Shown here piece after piece: positions 55,800-64,000 of a stretch of DNA of 64,000 nucleotides; position 1 is the first letter of the stretch; every line of letters starts with the position of its first letter. A program made the position numbers and the translations under genes. The notes under the pieces were generated by a model. The model ran no database searches. It saw only the letters and a list, made by a program, of their open reading frames with translations, and was not told the DNA's origin. Source of the stretch: Halomonas sp. THAF5a (GTDB taxonomy: Bacteria > Pseudomonadota > Gammaproteobacteria > Pseudomonadales > Halomonadaceae); assembly GCF_009363755.1 (NCBI RefSeq), contig NZ_CP045417.1:1612001-1676000 (forward strand), given 5' to 3'.

Positions 55800-56877
55800 T
55801 TCCATACACACTGTTCGTTGGGCAAACGGCTTAAGCGACGCTGCTCATGAAGTCCATGTGATCACTCAGCATCCGATTGCTGACCCTTTTGATCCAGCGG
55901 TGAAGGTGCACTCGTTGCCATTCCGAAGTGTGTTGGGGTATTTTACGATGGTTCCGGCGGTGCGCAAGCTGATTTGTGAGATACAGCCTGATATTGTCAA
56001 TGCCCACTACGCTAGTGGTTATGGCACTACTGCACGCTTGGTAGGTTATCATCCGTGGGTGTTGTCGGTATGGGGCAGTGATATTTACGACTTCCCTCAT
56101 AAATCGCCTCTGCATAAGTGGTTGGCCAGACGAAATTTGCTCGCCGCAGATCGCGTCGCATCAACCAGCTACAGCATGGCAGAGGAGACCCGTGCCCTCG
56201 TTCCTGATTTGGATGACATAGCTATTACCCCCTTTGGTATCGATCTCTCTAAATATTCGGCCATTAATCCTGTGCCGGCCGAGCAGCGGCACTCCCTGGT
56301 GATAGGCACAGTCAAGACCATGAGCTGCAAGTATGGTGTTGATACACTGATTGAAGCTTTCGCTCTGCTGATAGAGCGATTGCATTCACACCCTGAGTTG
56401 AAGGCGCCAAAGCTAACGCTCAGGTTGGTAGGTGATGGTGAGCAATCTGCAGACCTTGAGGTACTGGCCTCTCGCTTAGGTGTTTCCGGGAGTATTGAGT
56501 TTGTGGGACGTGTGCCTCATGAAAAAGTTCCAGAAGAGCTAGCAAGGATTGATATATATGTGGCACTCAGTCGTCTGGAAAGCTTTGGCGTCGCGATCCT
56601 TGAAGCGGGTGCCGCATGCAGACCAGTTGTGGTGTCAGACGCAGGGGGATTGCCCGAAGTCACAATAGAAGGTAAAACAGGGTTTGTTGTACCCCGTGAA
56701 AATCCTCAGGCCGCGTCTGAAGCTTTGGAGAGGTTGGTATTACACCCTGAACTTCGTCATTGCATGGGCCTCGCTGCCCAGCACCATGTTGGCAAAAATT
56801 ATTCATGGGACGCTTGCATTCATGAGATGCTAGGCGTTTATGAGAAAACTATATCTAACTTTCAAAAAGGTCGATAA
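55768..56877 (+). CDS. Glycosyltransferase, GT4 family
   Basis: 369 residues. The N-terminal half has NSIHTVRWANGLSDAAHEVHVITQHP and WGSDIYDFPHKSP; the GT4 core has VIGTVKTMSCKYGVDTLIEAFALL, LRLVGDGEQ, IEFVGRVPHEKVPEELARIDIYVALSRLESFGVAILEAGAACRPVV with the ExFGxxxxE motif. Resembles WbpH-type transferases. It extends the repeat unit. Base composition returns toward that of the genome from here. Start MM at 55768/55771 inside the wzy 3' end. It overlaps wbpI by one base. Confidence 0.86.
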   Translation: MMKIVLLAASNSIHTVRWANGLSDAAHEVHVITQHPIADPFDPAVKVHSLPFRSVLGYFTMVPAVRKLICEIQPDIVNAHYASGYGTTARLVGYHPWVLSVWGSDIYDFPHKSPLHKWLARRNLLAADRVASTSYSMAEETRALVPDLDDIAITPFGIDLSKYSAINPVPAEQRHSLVIGTVKTMSCKYGVDTLIEAFALLIERLHSHPELKAPKLTLRLVGDGEQSADLEVLASRLGVSGSIEFVGRVPHEKVPEELARIDIYVALSRLESFGVAILEAGAACRPVVVSDAGGLPEVTIEGKTGFVVPRENPQAASEALERLVLHPELRHCMGLAAQHHVGKNYSWDACIHEMLGVYEKTISNFQKGR

Positions 56878-57950
56878 TGCAACGCATCCTCACCATCATC
56901 GGCGCAAGGCCTCAGTTCATCAAAGCTAGTGTGGTTTCTCGCGCTATCCTACAAGCCGAGGGCATTGAAGAAATCATGCTGCACACGGGGCAGCACTTCG
57001 ATGCCAATATGTCGGAAGTCTTCTTCGATCAGTTAGGCATCCCCAAGCCGGATATCCAGTTGGATATCCATGGCGGCCGCCATGGTGAGATGACGGGGCG
57101 GATGCTTGTCGAGATTGAGCAGGCCATCGTAGAGCAGAAACCAGACCGGGTGTTGGTATATGGAGATACCAACTCTACCTTGGCGGGGGCTTTGGCGGCG
57201 GCCAAACTCCACGTGCCGGTCGCGCATGTTGAGGCGGGACTGCGCAGCTTCAATATGCGCATGCCAGAGGAGGTCAATCGTATCCTGACAGACCAGGTCA
57301 GTGACCTGTTGTTTTGTCCTACAGAAACCGCAGTCAAGAATCTGGAAGCTGAGGGGTTTTCGCATAAGCCTGTGAAAGTGATGCAGGTAGGCGATGTGAT
57401 GCAAGATGCTGCTTTGTTGTTTGCCAAGAGGTCTGTTCCACCAGCGGGTGGCAACCTTCCGGAGCATTTTATTCTGGCGACGTTGCATAGGGCCGAGAAT
57501 ACTGATGATCCTCAACGCTTGGCGAGTATCGTTCAGGCGTTGAATAACCTCCATCAGGAACAGGCTCCGGTCGTTCTGCCTCTGCACCCGCGGACACGAA
57601 AGCTAGTAGCAAATGCAGGGCTATCACTCGATGTTCACCTTATCGACCCGGTTGGCTATTTTGAGATGGTATGGCTGTTGGATCACTGTGGCCTTGTATT
57701 GACTGACAGCGGTGGTGTTCAGAAGGAAGCCTTCTTTTTTGGCAAAGCTTGTGTGACCATGCGCGATCAGACTGAGTGGGTTGAGCTTATCTCAGCCGGT
57801 GTCAATGAGCTTGTAGGTGCGAGCTCATGCAAGATCGTGAGAGCTTCTCAAAGGCACTATGACCGTAAAATTGTGGATAGTCATAGCATTTATGGCGGGG
57901 GTAGAGCATCTGCCAGGATCGTTCAGCAGCTCGTTGAGAGTGCAAGATGA
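56877..57950 (+). CDS. wbpI: UDP-2,3-diacetamido-glucuronate 2-epimerase
   Basis: 357 residues of the WecB/UDP-GlcNAc 2-epimerase family. Landmarks: IIGARPQFIKASVVSRAI, HTGQHFDANMSEVFFDQL, VYGDTNSTLAGALAAAKL, HVEAGLRSFNMRMPEEVNRILTDQVSDLLFCPTE, and DSGGVQKEAFFFGK. WecB proper uses UDP-GlcNAc, but presence of wbpA, wbpB, wbpD and wbpE in the locus favours the WbpI role, giving UDP-ManNAc3NAcA. It overlaps its neighbours by 1 and 4 bases. Confidence 0.88.
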   Translation: MQRILTIIGARPQFIKASVVSRAILQAEGIEEIMLHTGQHFDANMSEVFFDQLGIPKPDIQLDIHGGRHGEMTGRMLVEIEQAIVEQKPDRVLVYGDTNSTLAGALAAAKLHVPVAHVEAGLRSFNMRMPEEVNRILTDQVSDLLFCPTETAVKNLEAEGFSHKPVKVMQVGDVMQDAALLFAKRSVPPAGGNLPEHFILATLHRAENTDDPQRLASIVQALNNLHQEQAPVVLPLHPRTRKLVANAGLSLDVHLIDPVGYFEMVWLLDHCGLVLTDSGGVQKEAFFFGKACVTMRDQTEWVELISAGVNELVGASSCKIVRASQRHYDRKIVDSHSIYGGGRASARIVQQLVESAR

Positions 57951-59185
57951 CTCAATCTTCGAAGAAAAAAACCATTTGGATTATTAATCAAGACGCGTCG
58001 ACTCCCGGGTCAGGCTATGCGGGGAGAAGTTATTATCTTGGTGTGGAGATGGCAAGGCTTGGTTTCAATGTCTGTGTAGTTGCTGCAAGCTTCTGTCATC
58101 ATCTGCGGGAAATGCCAATTGTTGATCGGCCTGTTGATGTTGAAAATGTTGATGGTATTAAGTTTGTTCGTATTGGAGTGCCGGAATACTCAAAGGCTAG
58201 TAGTGCATTACGAGCTATAGGTTGGTCGGTTTTTGCTTGGAGGTTGCGTCTTCTACCTAAGTATCTCAAGGCTTCGCCGGATGTTATTGTTTACTCTTCT
58301 CCACCGCTTGTTGGGTATTTAGGAGCTGAACGCTTGGCGAAACGTTTTGGGGCGAAGCTTGTTTTTGAGGTTCGTGATATTTGGCCTCTCACACTATGTG
58401 AGGTTGGTGGCTATTCACCCAAGCATCCAGTTATCCGTTTTTTTCAGTGGATAGAGCGCAGAGCTTATCGGCGTTCAGATCTGGTTGTATCAAACCTTAA
58501 ATACTCTTATAAGCATATGGTTAACCATGGCATGCAGAAGGATAAGTTTTCCTGGGTGCCTAACGGGTACTCGGAGAGTGAAGTTTCCGATAAGATTCCA
58601 CTTGATGCTCATGTTTCATCTTTGATTCCCAAGGATAAGTTTATTGTCGGATACGCAGGAGCAATCGGTAGAGCCAATAATCTGACGACTTTAGTAGAGG
58701 CGGCAAGGCTGCTTCGGAATGATGAAAGCATTCATTTTGTTATCGTGGGGGATGGTGAGGAAAGAGACTCGGTTTGTGAGGCGATTAGTTTATATGGTCT
58801 TGAAAATGCGACTATTGTGGGTCGCATAGCTAAGAAGCAAGTTCAGAGTATGCTGAGCTATTTTGATGTTTGTTATATAGGGCTTAAGAAAGACCCGCTG
58901 TTCAGGTTTGGAGTTTCACCAAACAAGTTGTTTGATTATATGTGTGCAAGTAAGCCAATAATCTATGCTGTCGACTCAGGTGATTATAACCCTGTCGGTG
59001 AGGCGCTGGCAGGAGTAAAAGTTTCCCCTGAGTCTCCTGAGGAGCTTTGTGAAGCAGTGAGTAGCTTGTCCTCTTTGTCAAAGGAGGACCTTGGTAAGAT
59101 GGGGTTGAATGCAAAAGCTTTGGCCGAAGATAATTACGAATATAGTGAGCTTGCAAAGCGTTATAGCAAAATCTTGCTGTCGTGA
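57947..59185 (+). CDS. Glycosyltransferase, GT4 family (WbuB-like)
   Basis: 412 residues. The N-terminus IWIINQDASTPGSGYAGRSYYLG resembles WbuB/WbpJ-type enzymes, and the middle has FEVRDIWPLTLCEVGGY and VSNLKYSYKHMVNHG. The GT4 donor domain has VGYAGAIGRANNLTTLVEAARLL, IVGDGEERDS, FRFGVSPNKLFDYMCASKPIIYAV. Such enzymes often transfer N-acetylated amino sugars to undecaprenyl-linked acceptors. Probably adds ManNAc3NAcA or the next sugar; inference. ATGA overlap with wbpI. Codon use is moderately AT-rich. Confidence 0.86.
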   Translation: MTQSSKKKTIWIINQDASTPGSGYAGRSYYLGVEMARLGFNVCVVAASFCHHLREMPIVDRPVDVENVDGIKFVRIGVPEYSKASSALRAIGWSVFAWRLRLLPKYLKASPDVIVYSSPPLVGYLGAERLAKRFGAKLVFEVRDIWPLTLCEVGGYSPKHPVIRFFQWIERRAYRRSDLVVSNLKYSYKHMVNHGMQKDKFSWVPNGYSESEVSDKIPLDAHVSSLIPKDKFIVGYAGAIGRANNLTTLVEAARLLRNDESIHFVIVGDGEERDSVCEAISLYGLENATIVGRIAKKQVQSMLSYFDVCYIGLKKDPLFRFGVSPNKLFDYMCASKPIIYAVDSGDYNPVGEALAGVKVSPESPEELCEAVSSLSSLSKEDLGKMGLNAKALAEDNYEYSELAKRYSKILLS

Positions 59186-59242
59186 TGTTTTCTGACTTTA
59201 GCTCACGGTTTTTCTTCTTTGTTGTTTAGGTTGGTCCTCATA

Positions 59243-60523
59243 ATGAATAACCATACGCGCTACGAGCGCCGCCACTCGCGCTGGTATGAAGGGTTATTGC
59301 TTGGGTGGCCTTTCCAGTTGATCGTTGGCGCTTTGGTGGTCATGGGGCTACCGGCCTGGGAGCGTTGGGGCTGGGGGTTCTGGGAATACCTGCCGCAGGT
59401 CCGCACTAATACCCTTCTGGCCTGTGGGCTGGCCTTCATTGGTATACTATGGACGCTTCGGAGGATGCACCGTTTTCCCGGCGCTCGTTTATCGGCGTTT
59501 ATTGCTCCCTACATCTCGGTGGCATATCTTCTCGTGGTGGCGGTACTTTTTTTTACTCGAGAAGAGTACACTCGTCAGGTGCTGTTTGGCAGCTACCTGA
59601 TGAGCTTGGGCTGGTTCTACCTGGCTTTTTTTCTGGGGCGACGTTATCGGCGTATGAAACTGGCGGTGGTGCCGGTGGGGCGAATCGATAAACTGTTGAC
59701 GGAGGCTGGTGTCGATTTCCGCCGCCTGGAAATGCCTGACCTGGGCGGGGTACGCTATGACGGCATAGTAGCCGACCTGCGCTCCGATGAGCTTTCCCCC
59801 GCGTGGGAAAAGTTCCTGGCGCGCTGTACTCTGAACCATATTCCCGTCTATCACATTAGACAAATTCAGGAGTCTCTCAGCGGGCGGGTCGAGGTTGAGC
59901 ACCTGACCGAGAATGAGTATGGCAGCCTGCTGCCATCCTTCTTCTATCAGGGCTTCAAGCGTTGCATCGACTTGGTATCGGCACTGTTGCTGTTACCGCT
60001 ATTGACACCTGTGATGCTAGCCGTCGCCGTAGCCATTCGCCTAGATAGCTCGGGGCCTGCACTGTTCATCCAGCATCGCATGGGCTTCAGGGGGGTGCCG
60101 TTTCGTGTATACAAGTTCCGCAGCATGTATATCGACCAGAAGGGGAGTGGCTTCACTGAGGGCGACGATGATCCACGGATCACCAAGGTAGGGCGTTTTA
60201 TACGAAAATGTCGCTTGGATGAATTACCTCAGTTGTTCAATGTGATCAAGGGCGAGATGAGCTTTATCGGCCCGAGGCCGGAGTCCATGCAGCTCTCCGA
60301 GTGGTACGAGCGTGACGTGCCCTTCTTCAGCTATCGCCACGTGGTGCGCCCGGGCATTTCCGGCTGGGCCCAGGTAGAGCAGGGCTACGCCGCTGAGGTC
60401 GACGGCATGACCACCAAGCTGCAATACGACTTCTACTACATCAAACACTTCTCGCTGTGGTTGGACGTGCTGATCGCCTTCAAGACCCTGAAGACCATCG
60501 TCACCGGTGACGGGGCGAGGTGA
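59243..60523 (+). CDS. Initiating undecaprenyl-phosphate sugar transferase (WcaJ/WbaP family)
   Basis: 426 residues. N-terminal transmembrane segments (about residues 20-150), a NAD-like middle domain, and a C-terminal bacterial sugar transferase domain: FYQGFKRCIDLVSALLLLPLLTP, IRLDSSGPALFIQHRMG, VYKFRSMY, KVGRFIRKCRLDELPQLFNVIKGEMSFIGPRPE, PGISGWAQVEQGYAAEVD. It transfers a sugar-1-phosphate to undecaprenyl phosphate, the first step of repeat-unit assembly. Start at ATG 59243. GC-rich again. Followed by a terminator. The order, initiation gene last, is common in these loci. Confidence 0.91.
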   Translation: MNNHTRYERRHSRWYEGLLLGWPFQLIVGALVVMGLPAWERWGWGFWEYLPQVRTNTLLACGLAFIGILWTLRRMHRFPGARLSAFIAPYISVAYLLVVAVLFFTREEYTRQVLFGSYLMSLGWFYLAFFLGRRYRRMKLAVVPVGRIDKLLTEAGVDFRRLEMPDLGGVRYDGIVADLRSDELSPAWEKFLARCTLNHIPVYHIRQIQESLSGRVEVEHLTENEYGSLLPSFFYQGFKRCIDLVSALLLLPLLTPVMLAVAVAIRLDSSGPALFIQHRMGFRGVPFRVYKFRSMYIDQKGSGFTEGDDDPRITKVGRFIRKCRLDELPQLFNVIKGEMSFIGPRPESMQLSEWYERDVPFFSYRHVVRPGISGWAQVEQGYAAEVDGMTTKLQYDFYYIKHFSLWLDVLIAFKTLKTIVTGDGAR

Positions 60524-60543
60524 AATCGGTCCGATCCTTAGTA

Positions 60544-60571
60544 CAGCCCGGCCCTGGTGCCGGGCTTTGTT
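60544..60571 (+). terminator. Terminator after the initiating transferase gene
   Basis: GCCCGGC (60546-60552) and GCCGGGC (60559-60565) form a 7-bp stem with a 6-base loop, then TTTGTT. It marks the likely end of the polysaccharide operon. Confidence 0.86.
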
Positions 60572-60670
60572 ATGTCTGGGGGGGCATTTTTCCTTCACCA
60601 ATCCCATCGGAGAGGTTGCGATTGCTAAGTCAGGCCGCCATCATCCCACTCCTTGAAATTCTGGCGAGTG

Positions 60671-62047
60671 ATGCAGGCCGTGAAATCTCCCCTTTCCCTT
60701 CTCGATCCCGGTGAATCGTCCCCCTTCTGGCGCTCTCCCCTTTGGCTCTGCTGGCTCGGCCTTGGGTGCGCGCTGCTCTATGCCGGGCTGCGCCTGGCCG
60801 CTCCCGATGTGGGCGAGCTAGCCGGTACGCTCATGGCCCTTGGTGGCCTGTTCGCCGTGCTGCGCTGGGGCCGGGGTATCCGGAGTAGCGGAGCACTATG
60901 GTTTCTGCTGGCGGTGATCGTCGTCCAGCTCCTCAGCTGGGTGGGGGGATACCTTCACCATCCCCAGTGGATGACGGACACCCCCCAGCTCGACCGGCTG
61001 GCTAAGTGGTTCCTGTTCATCGGCCTGGCCTGGTGGCTGGGGGGGAGTACTCGGGCCACGCTGCTGGCCTGGGTGCTGGCCTTGGTTGGCCTGATGGCGG
61101 TGGTCTGGTTAATCGACGGTAACCTGACCCACTGGCAACTCGGGCTGAACGGAAGGCGAGTGGACTTCGGCATCCGCAATGCCCAGCACACGGCCCTGTT
61201 CTTCGGTGCTGCGCTGATCGGTCTGCTCTGCTTTTCCAGGCGTTGCCTGGCACTTGGCCGGATGGCCTGGGTGCGACGGCTGGGATGGGGATGGGCCGCG
61301 GGCTCCTGCCTGGTGGGAATCGGGATCACCCAGACCCGTGCAGTGTGGCTGGCCATGATGGTGGTGCTGATCATGATGGCGGCCGTTATCGCCCTGCATG
61401 CCTATGTGGTGGGCCATCGGGGCCGCTGGGGCAAGCCAGCCCTGGTGGGCGTAGTGCTGTTATTCATCGCTGTTGTCGCCTCGGGGTGGTGGTTTCAGGA
61501 CGCCGTGGAGAAGCGGCTGGAGGCTGAGCGCAGCGTGATCACACAAGCCATGGAAGGAGACTGGAAGGAGATTCCTTACAGTAGCATCGGTAATCGACTG
61601 TTATCCTGGCGGGCATCGTTTGATTGGATCGCAGAGCGCCCCTTGGTGGGCTGGGGGGAAGAAGGGCGTGGTTTGGTCATCGATCACACCGATTGGTTGC
61701 CTCCTCAGACCCAGAACAACTATGGCCACCTACACAACACGCTACTAGAGCTCTTAGTCAGCTATGGCGTCTTGGGGCTGCTCGTCATGGCTGCTCTCGT
61801 CGCTTGGGTTGGGTTGGGCACTTGGAAAGCATGGCGAGCCGGCGTCATGCCGAGTGATATGGCCCTCTTTGGCCTGGCATACTTCGTCTTCTACGGGATC
61901 GTGAATCAGTTCGAGTCCTATAGCTTCTTCTGGACGGGAACTTACCTCCAGGCCTTGGTTCTGGGCGGCCTGGTCACCCACATCTGGCGCTGGCAGGTAG
62001 AAAGTGGCCAGCGTGTCTTTCCCGTCCTCTTCCGAAGGGGAAGCTGA
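60671..62047 (+). CDS. O-antigen ligase family protein (WaaL/Wzy_C)
   Basis: 458 residues with about 12 hydrophobic helices. The Wzy_C core contains RRVDFGIRNAQHTALFFGAALIGL, GIGITQTRAVWLAMM and the periplasmic loop ERPLVGWGEEGRGLVIDHTDW through NNYGHLHNTLLELLVSYGVLGLL, where the conserved His sits. Ligases attach the polymer to lipid A core. Position outside the AT-rich cassette and next to a core-type glycosyltransferase suggests ligase rather than polymerase. ATG 60671 is chosen; TTG 60653 is an alternative. It overlaps the next gene by one base. Confidence 0.82.
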   Translation: MQAVKSPLSLLDPGESSPFWRSPLWLCWLGLGCALLYAGLRLAAPDVGELAGTLMALGGLFAVLRWGRGIRSSGALWFLLAVIVVQLLSWVGGYLHHPQWMTDTPQLDRLAKWFLFIGLAWWLGGSTRATLLAWVLALVGLMAVVWLIDGNLTHWQLGLNGRRVDFGIRNAQHTALFFGAALIGLLCFSRRCLALGRMAWVRRLGWGWAAGSCLVGIGITQTRAVWLAMMVVLIMMAAVIALHAYVVGHRGRWGKPALVGVVLLFIAVVASGWWFQDAVEKRLEAERSVITQAMEGDWKEIPYSSIGNRLLSWRASFDWIAERPLVGWGEEGRGLVIDHTDWLPPQTQNNYGHLHNTLLELLVSYGVLGLLVMAALVAWVGLGTWKAWRAGVMPSDMALFGLAYFVFYGIVNQFESYSFFWTGTYLQALVLGGLVTHIWRWQVESGQRVFPVLFRRGS

Positions 62048-63183
62048 TGCGTACCCTGGTGGTGGTGCGTTCCCTCAAGATGGGGGGGATGGAGCGTGTC
62101 GCGGTGAACCTGGCCGATGCCTTCGCCGAGGCCGGCCATGAGAGCCACTTGCTCAGCCTGCGCCAGGTGGACAGGCCGCTGGCGCCGGAGCACCCGAAGG
62201 TGCAGCAGCATGCCCTGGCCCTGCGCTGGTGGAGCCGGCTGACCGGGGTTGGGCTCGTGCTGGAGTTGCTGGCACGGCTGTTCTTGAACCCCCTGGTCAA
62301 GCGTTCCCTGTTTCTCGGTACCGGTATCATGGGCGGCGTGGTCTTCCGACTCTGGCTCAAGGCCTTCGAGCGTCGCCACGGCCGAGTTGATCGCATCATC
62401 TTTCGGGGTGTCGGCACCTTCGAACTGGTCTGGAGCTTTCGCGATGCGCGCGGGCGCTACGTGCTGGAAAACATCCTTCATGTGGATGAAGCCAACTGGC
62501 GTCGTCGGCTCTTTGCGCATTGCCTCTACCATCGGCGCCATCTGGTGACCGTCTCCGAGGGCGTCGCCGATAGCACGCGTGAGGCCATGCAGGTCTGGCA
62601 CTTCGAGCCGGCCTCGCTGAACGTGATTCCTAACCCCTGTCCGCTCGCGGGCATTCGCCGGCAGATGGTCGAGCCGGAGCCCGATCTCCCCGACGGGCCC
62701 TATATCGTCAATGTGGCCCGGCTGGTGCCGGCCAAGGACCAGGCGCTGCTGCTCAGGGCCTATGCGCGCTCGCAAGTGACACTGCCGCTGGTACTGGTCG
62801 GCGACGGGCAGGAGCGAGGTCGTTTAGAGGCGTTGGCGAAGGAGTTGGGTATCGCCGAGCGCGTGATCTTCGCCGGCCAGCGCAGCAACCCCTATCCCTG
62901 GATGCGCCATGCGAGGCTCTTCGTGCTCAGTTCGCGCTTCGAGGGCATGGGCATCGTGCTGTTCGAGGCCATGGCCTGTGGCACGCCGGTGCTCAGCGTC
63001 GACTGCCCCGGGGGCATCCGCACGATCCTGAAGGGTGAGTTGGAGGAGTGCGTGGTACCCCATGACGAGGCCGGTCTGGCGGCGGGCATCCAGCAGGCCC
63101 TGGAGGGCGAGAAGCCGGCGGTGAAAGAAGCGTGGCTAGACGACTTCCGGCCGGAGGTGGTGGCGGCGCGATTCCTGCAGTGA
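62047..63183 (+). CDS. Glycosyltransferase, GT4 family (core/LPS type)
   Basis: 378 residues. VVRSLKMGGMERVAVNLADAFAEAGHESHLLSL is the acceptor-domain start (GGMERV motif as in WabH/RfaG-like enzymes); the donor domain has YIVNVARLVPAKDQALLLRAYA, LVLVGDGQERGRLEALA, VIFAGQRSNPYPWMRHARLFVLSSRFEGMGIVLFEAMACGTPVLSVDCPGG. Cytoplasmic. Probably LPS core or O-chain assembly given the upstream ligase-like gene. One-base overlap with it. GC-rich, normal codon use. Confidence 0.86.
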   Translation: MRTLVVVRSLKMGGMERVAVNLADAFAEAGHESHLLSLRQVDRPLAPEHPKVQQHALALRWWSRLTGVGLVLELLARLFLNPLVKRSLFLGTGIMGGVVFRLWLKAFERRHGRVDRIIFRGVGTFELVWSFRDARGRYVLENILHVDEANWRRRLFAHCLYHRRHLVTVSEGVADSTREAMQVWHFEPASLNVIPNPCPLAGIRRQMVEPEPDLPDGPYIVNVARLVPAKDQALLLRAYARSQVTLPLVLVGDGQERGRLEALAKELGIAERVIFAGQRSNPYPWMRHARLFVLSSRFEGMGIVLFEAMACGTPVLSVDCPGGIRTILKGELEECVVPHDEAGLAAGIQQALEGEKPAVKEAWLDDFRPEVVAARFLQ

Positions 63184-63315
63184 TTCGAGTGAGCGGGAGC
63201 GAAGGCTCGTCGGAATCAGCCTGTCGAGCTACCCGTGAGAGACGAATACGCGATGACGGCATGATGTTAGTTTGCTAATATCCTGCTCCTGTTCGAGAGA
63301 GTGGCCTTTTTCAGC

Positions 63316-64000
63316 ATGCAGCGTGTATCCGACGCCGATAAGCGTGTTCCCGTCGCCCCCGCCGGCGATCCGGCCTTTGACCCGCTCTACGATCGGCGGA
63401 TGTTCTGGCCGGTACAGCGCGCCCGACTCCAGGTGGCACTGCGTGACGGTGCAATAGAAAACCTCGTGTTGCCGCTGGAGAGTGGGCTTTTCAGGCTGTG
63501 GCACCGTGAAATGCCCGGTGCGGATTGGGTGGAGCGAAAGGGCCTGCCTCGTCGCGTCGTGGAAGAACAGCTGGGAGATGGCCTGGTGCTGCACGTCGAT
63601 CCCCGGGCGCTGATTCGCAGTACGCACTGGCGCGGCTATGCCAAACGCTTGAGGCCTTCATCCTCGGCCTTCATCTGGGATGGGGAGTGGGATCTCAGGC
63701 GGGGCCACCTTCTCCACAGTTCCCGATATCGTTTCATCAGCGACCTCGACGACCATCGTGACGATCTGCGCGAGACCGAGCGCTTTCGTGAACTGAAAGC
63801 GCGCCTGGACGCCGGTCGGCCATGGTCGTCTCACCAACAGGGCATCCTGTTGGATTCCGAACACCGCATCCTCACCTACCTGCGCGTCTACCTGAGCTTT
63901 CTCGATGACATGGCGGCGCGCGGCTTCGATGCCGGTCGCGGCAAGGACCAGCTCGGGGTGGCGGTTAGTCGTGAAGGGCGACTGATCAAGATCAATCGTG
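63316..64000 (+). CDS. Unrecognised protein, cut by the window end
   Basis: The frame opens at ATG 63316 and stays open to 64000 (228 residues visible), with codon use like the neighbouring genes. Visible features: GDPAFDPLYDRRMFWPVQRARLQ near the N-terminus, a basic and aromatic-rich character, DLDDHRDDLRETERFREL helix, and at the edge QLGVAVSREGRLIKINR, which hints at a ParB/sulfiredoxin-like fold (guess only). No signal peptide or membrane helix is seen. It follows the core-type glycosyltransferase after 132 bases without a visible terminator and could be part of the LPS region. Confidence 0.6.
   Translation, partial: MQRVSDADKRVPVAPAGDPAFDPLYDRRMFWPVQRARLQVALRDGAIENLVLPLESGLFRLWHREMPGADWVERKGLPRRVVEEQLGDGLVLHVDPRALIRSTHWRGYAKRLRPSSSAFIWDGEWDLRRGHLLHSSRYRFISDLDDHRDDLRETERFRELKARLDAGRPWSSHQQGILLDSEHRILTYLRVYLSFLDDMAARGFDAGRGKDQLGVAVSREGRLIKINR

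Overview
The window is GC-rich bacterial DNA with gammaproteobacterial gene content and order. Markers include a lexA-psrA neighbourhood as in Pseudomonas, a pilA/pilBC type IV pilus locus, TRAP transport, RfaH-type ops control of a surface polysaccharide locus and Wbp-type sugar enzymes. An aquatic or halophilic member of the Oceanospirillales (Halomonas-like) fits best, but this is an inference from gene content. No rRNA, tRNA or CRISPR array was seen.

Layout. 1-2.4 kb: 3' end of glpD, then a uracil/xanthine permease. 2.6-8.2 kb: a PuuR-like regulator on the minus strand, then a compact molybdenum cofactor operon mobA-mobB-moeA-moaC/D(fusion)-moaE-moaA, mostly with ATGA stop/start overlaps and a terminator behind it. 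8.4-10.6 kb: a small H-NS-like protein convergent with an RNase J-type nuclease. 10.9-13.2 kb: a cystine-type polar amino acid ABC importer. 13.3-18.1 kb: a LysR regulator and a TRAP transporter (dctP-dctQ-dctM) followed by a VanX-type D-Ala-D-Ala dipeptidase. 18.2-19.8 kb: purU and an ECF-type permease. 19.9-24.1 kb: a putative zinc-protease lipoprotein, dinB, lexA (with SOS box), psrA and an L,D-transpeptidase.

24.2-42.2 kb is surface and mobile territory. pilC and pilB diverge from a pilin gene whose body is AT-rich. Beyond it lies a dense transposon graveyard: an intact-looking IS5-type element, an IS21 remnant, an IS3 element carrying stop codons and split by an intact ISL3 element, and an ISL3-type fragment. 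Then come a PglL/TfpO-like oligosaccharyltransferase, cysQ, a frameshifted gene, remnants of a minor pilin cluster (pilV tail, pilW, an unusual pilX), and a four-gene operon of exported proteins of unknown function led by a trypsin-like protease with an SH3-like tail. That operon is the best candidate here for an undescribed system.

42.4-64 kb: a beta-CASP nuclease, then a surface polysaccharide locus. It has a Wzb-type phosphatase, an ops/JUMPstart element, wzz, the UDP-ManNAc3NAcA pathway (wbpA, wbpB, wbpD, wbpE, and wbpI further on), a decayed IS3 element, a strongly AT-rich cassette (wzx flippase containing a 12-G tract, acetyltransferase, glycosyltransferase, wzy), two more glycosyltransferases, the initiating sugar-phosphate transferase, an O-antigen-ligase-like protein and a core-type glycosyltransferase. 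The window ends inside an unrecognised gene.

Working together: the polysaccharide genes would initiate, build, flip, polymerise and length-control a repeat unit containing a di-N-acetylated uronic acid. The pilin and the oligosaccharyltransferase suggest pilin glycosylation. A family of TGTGGGAGCG-bounded palindromic repeats punctuates many intergenic gaps.
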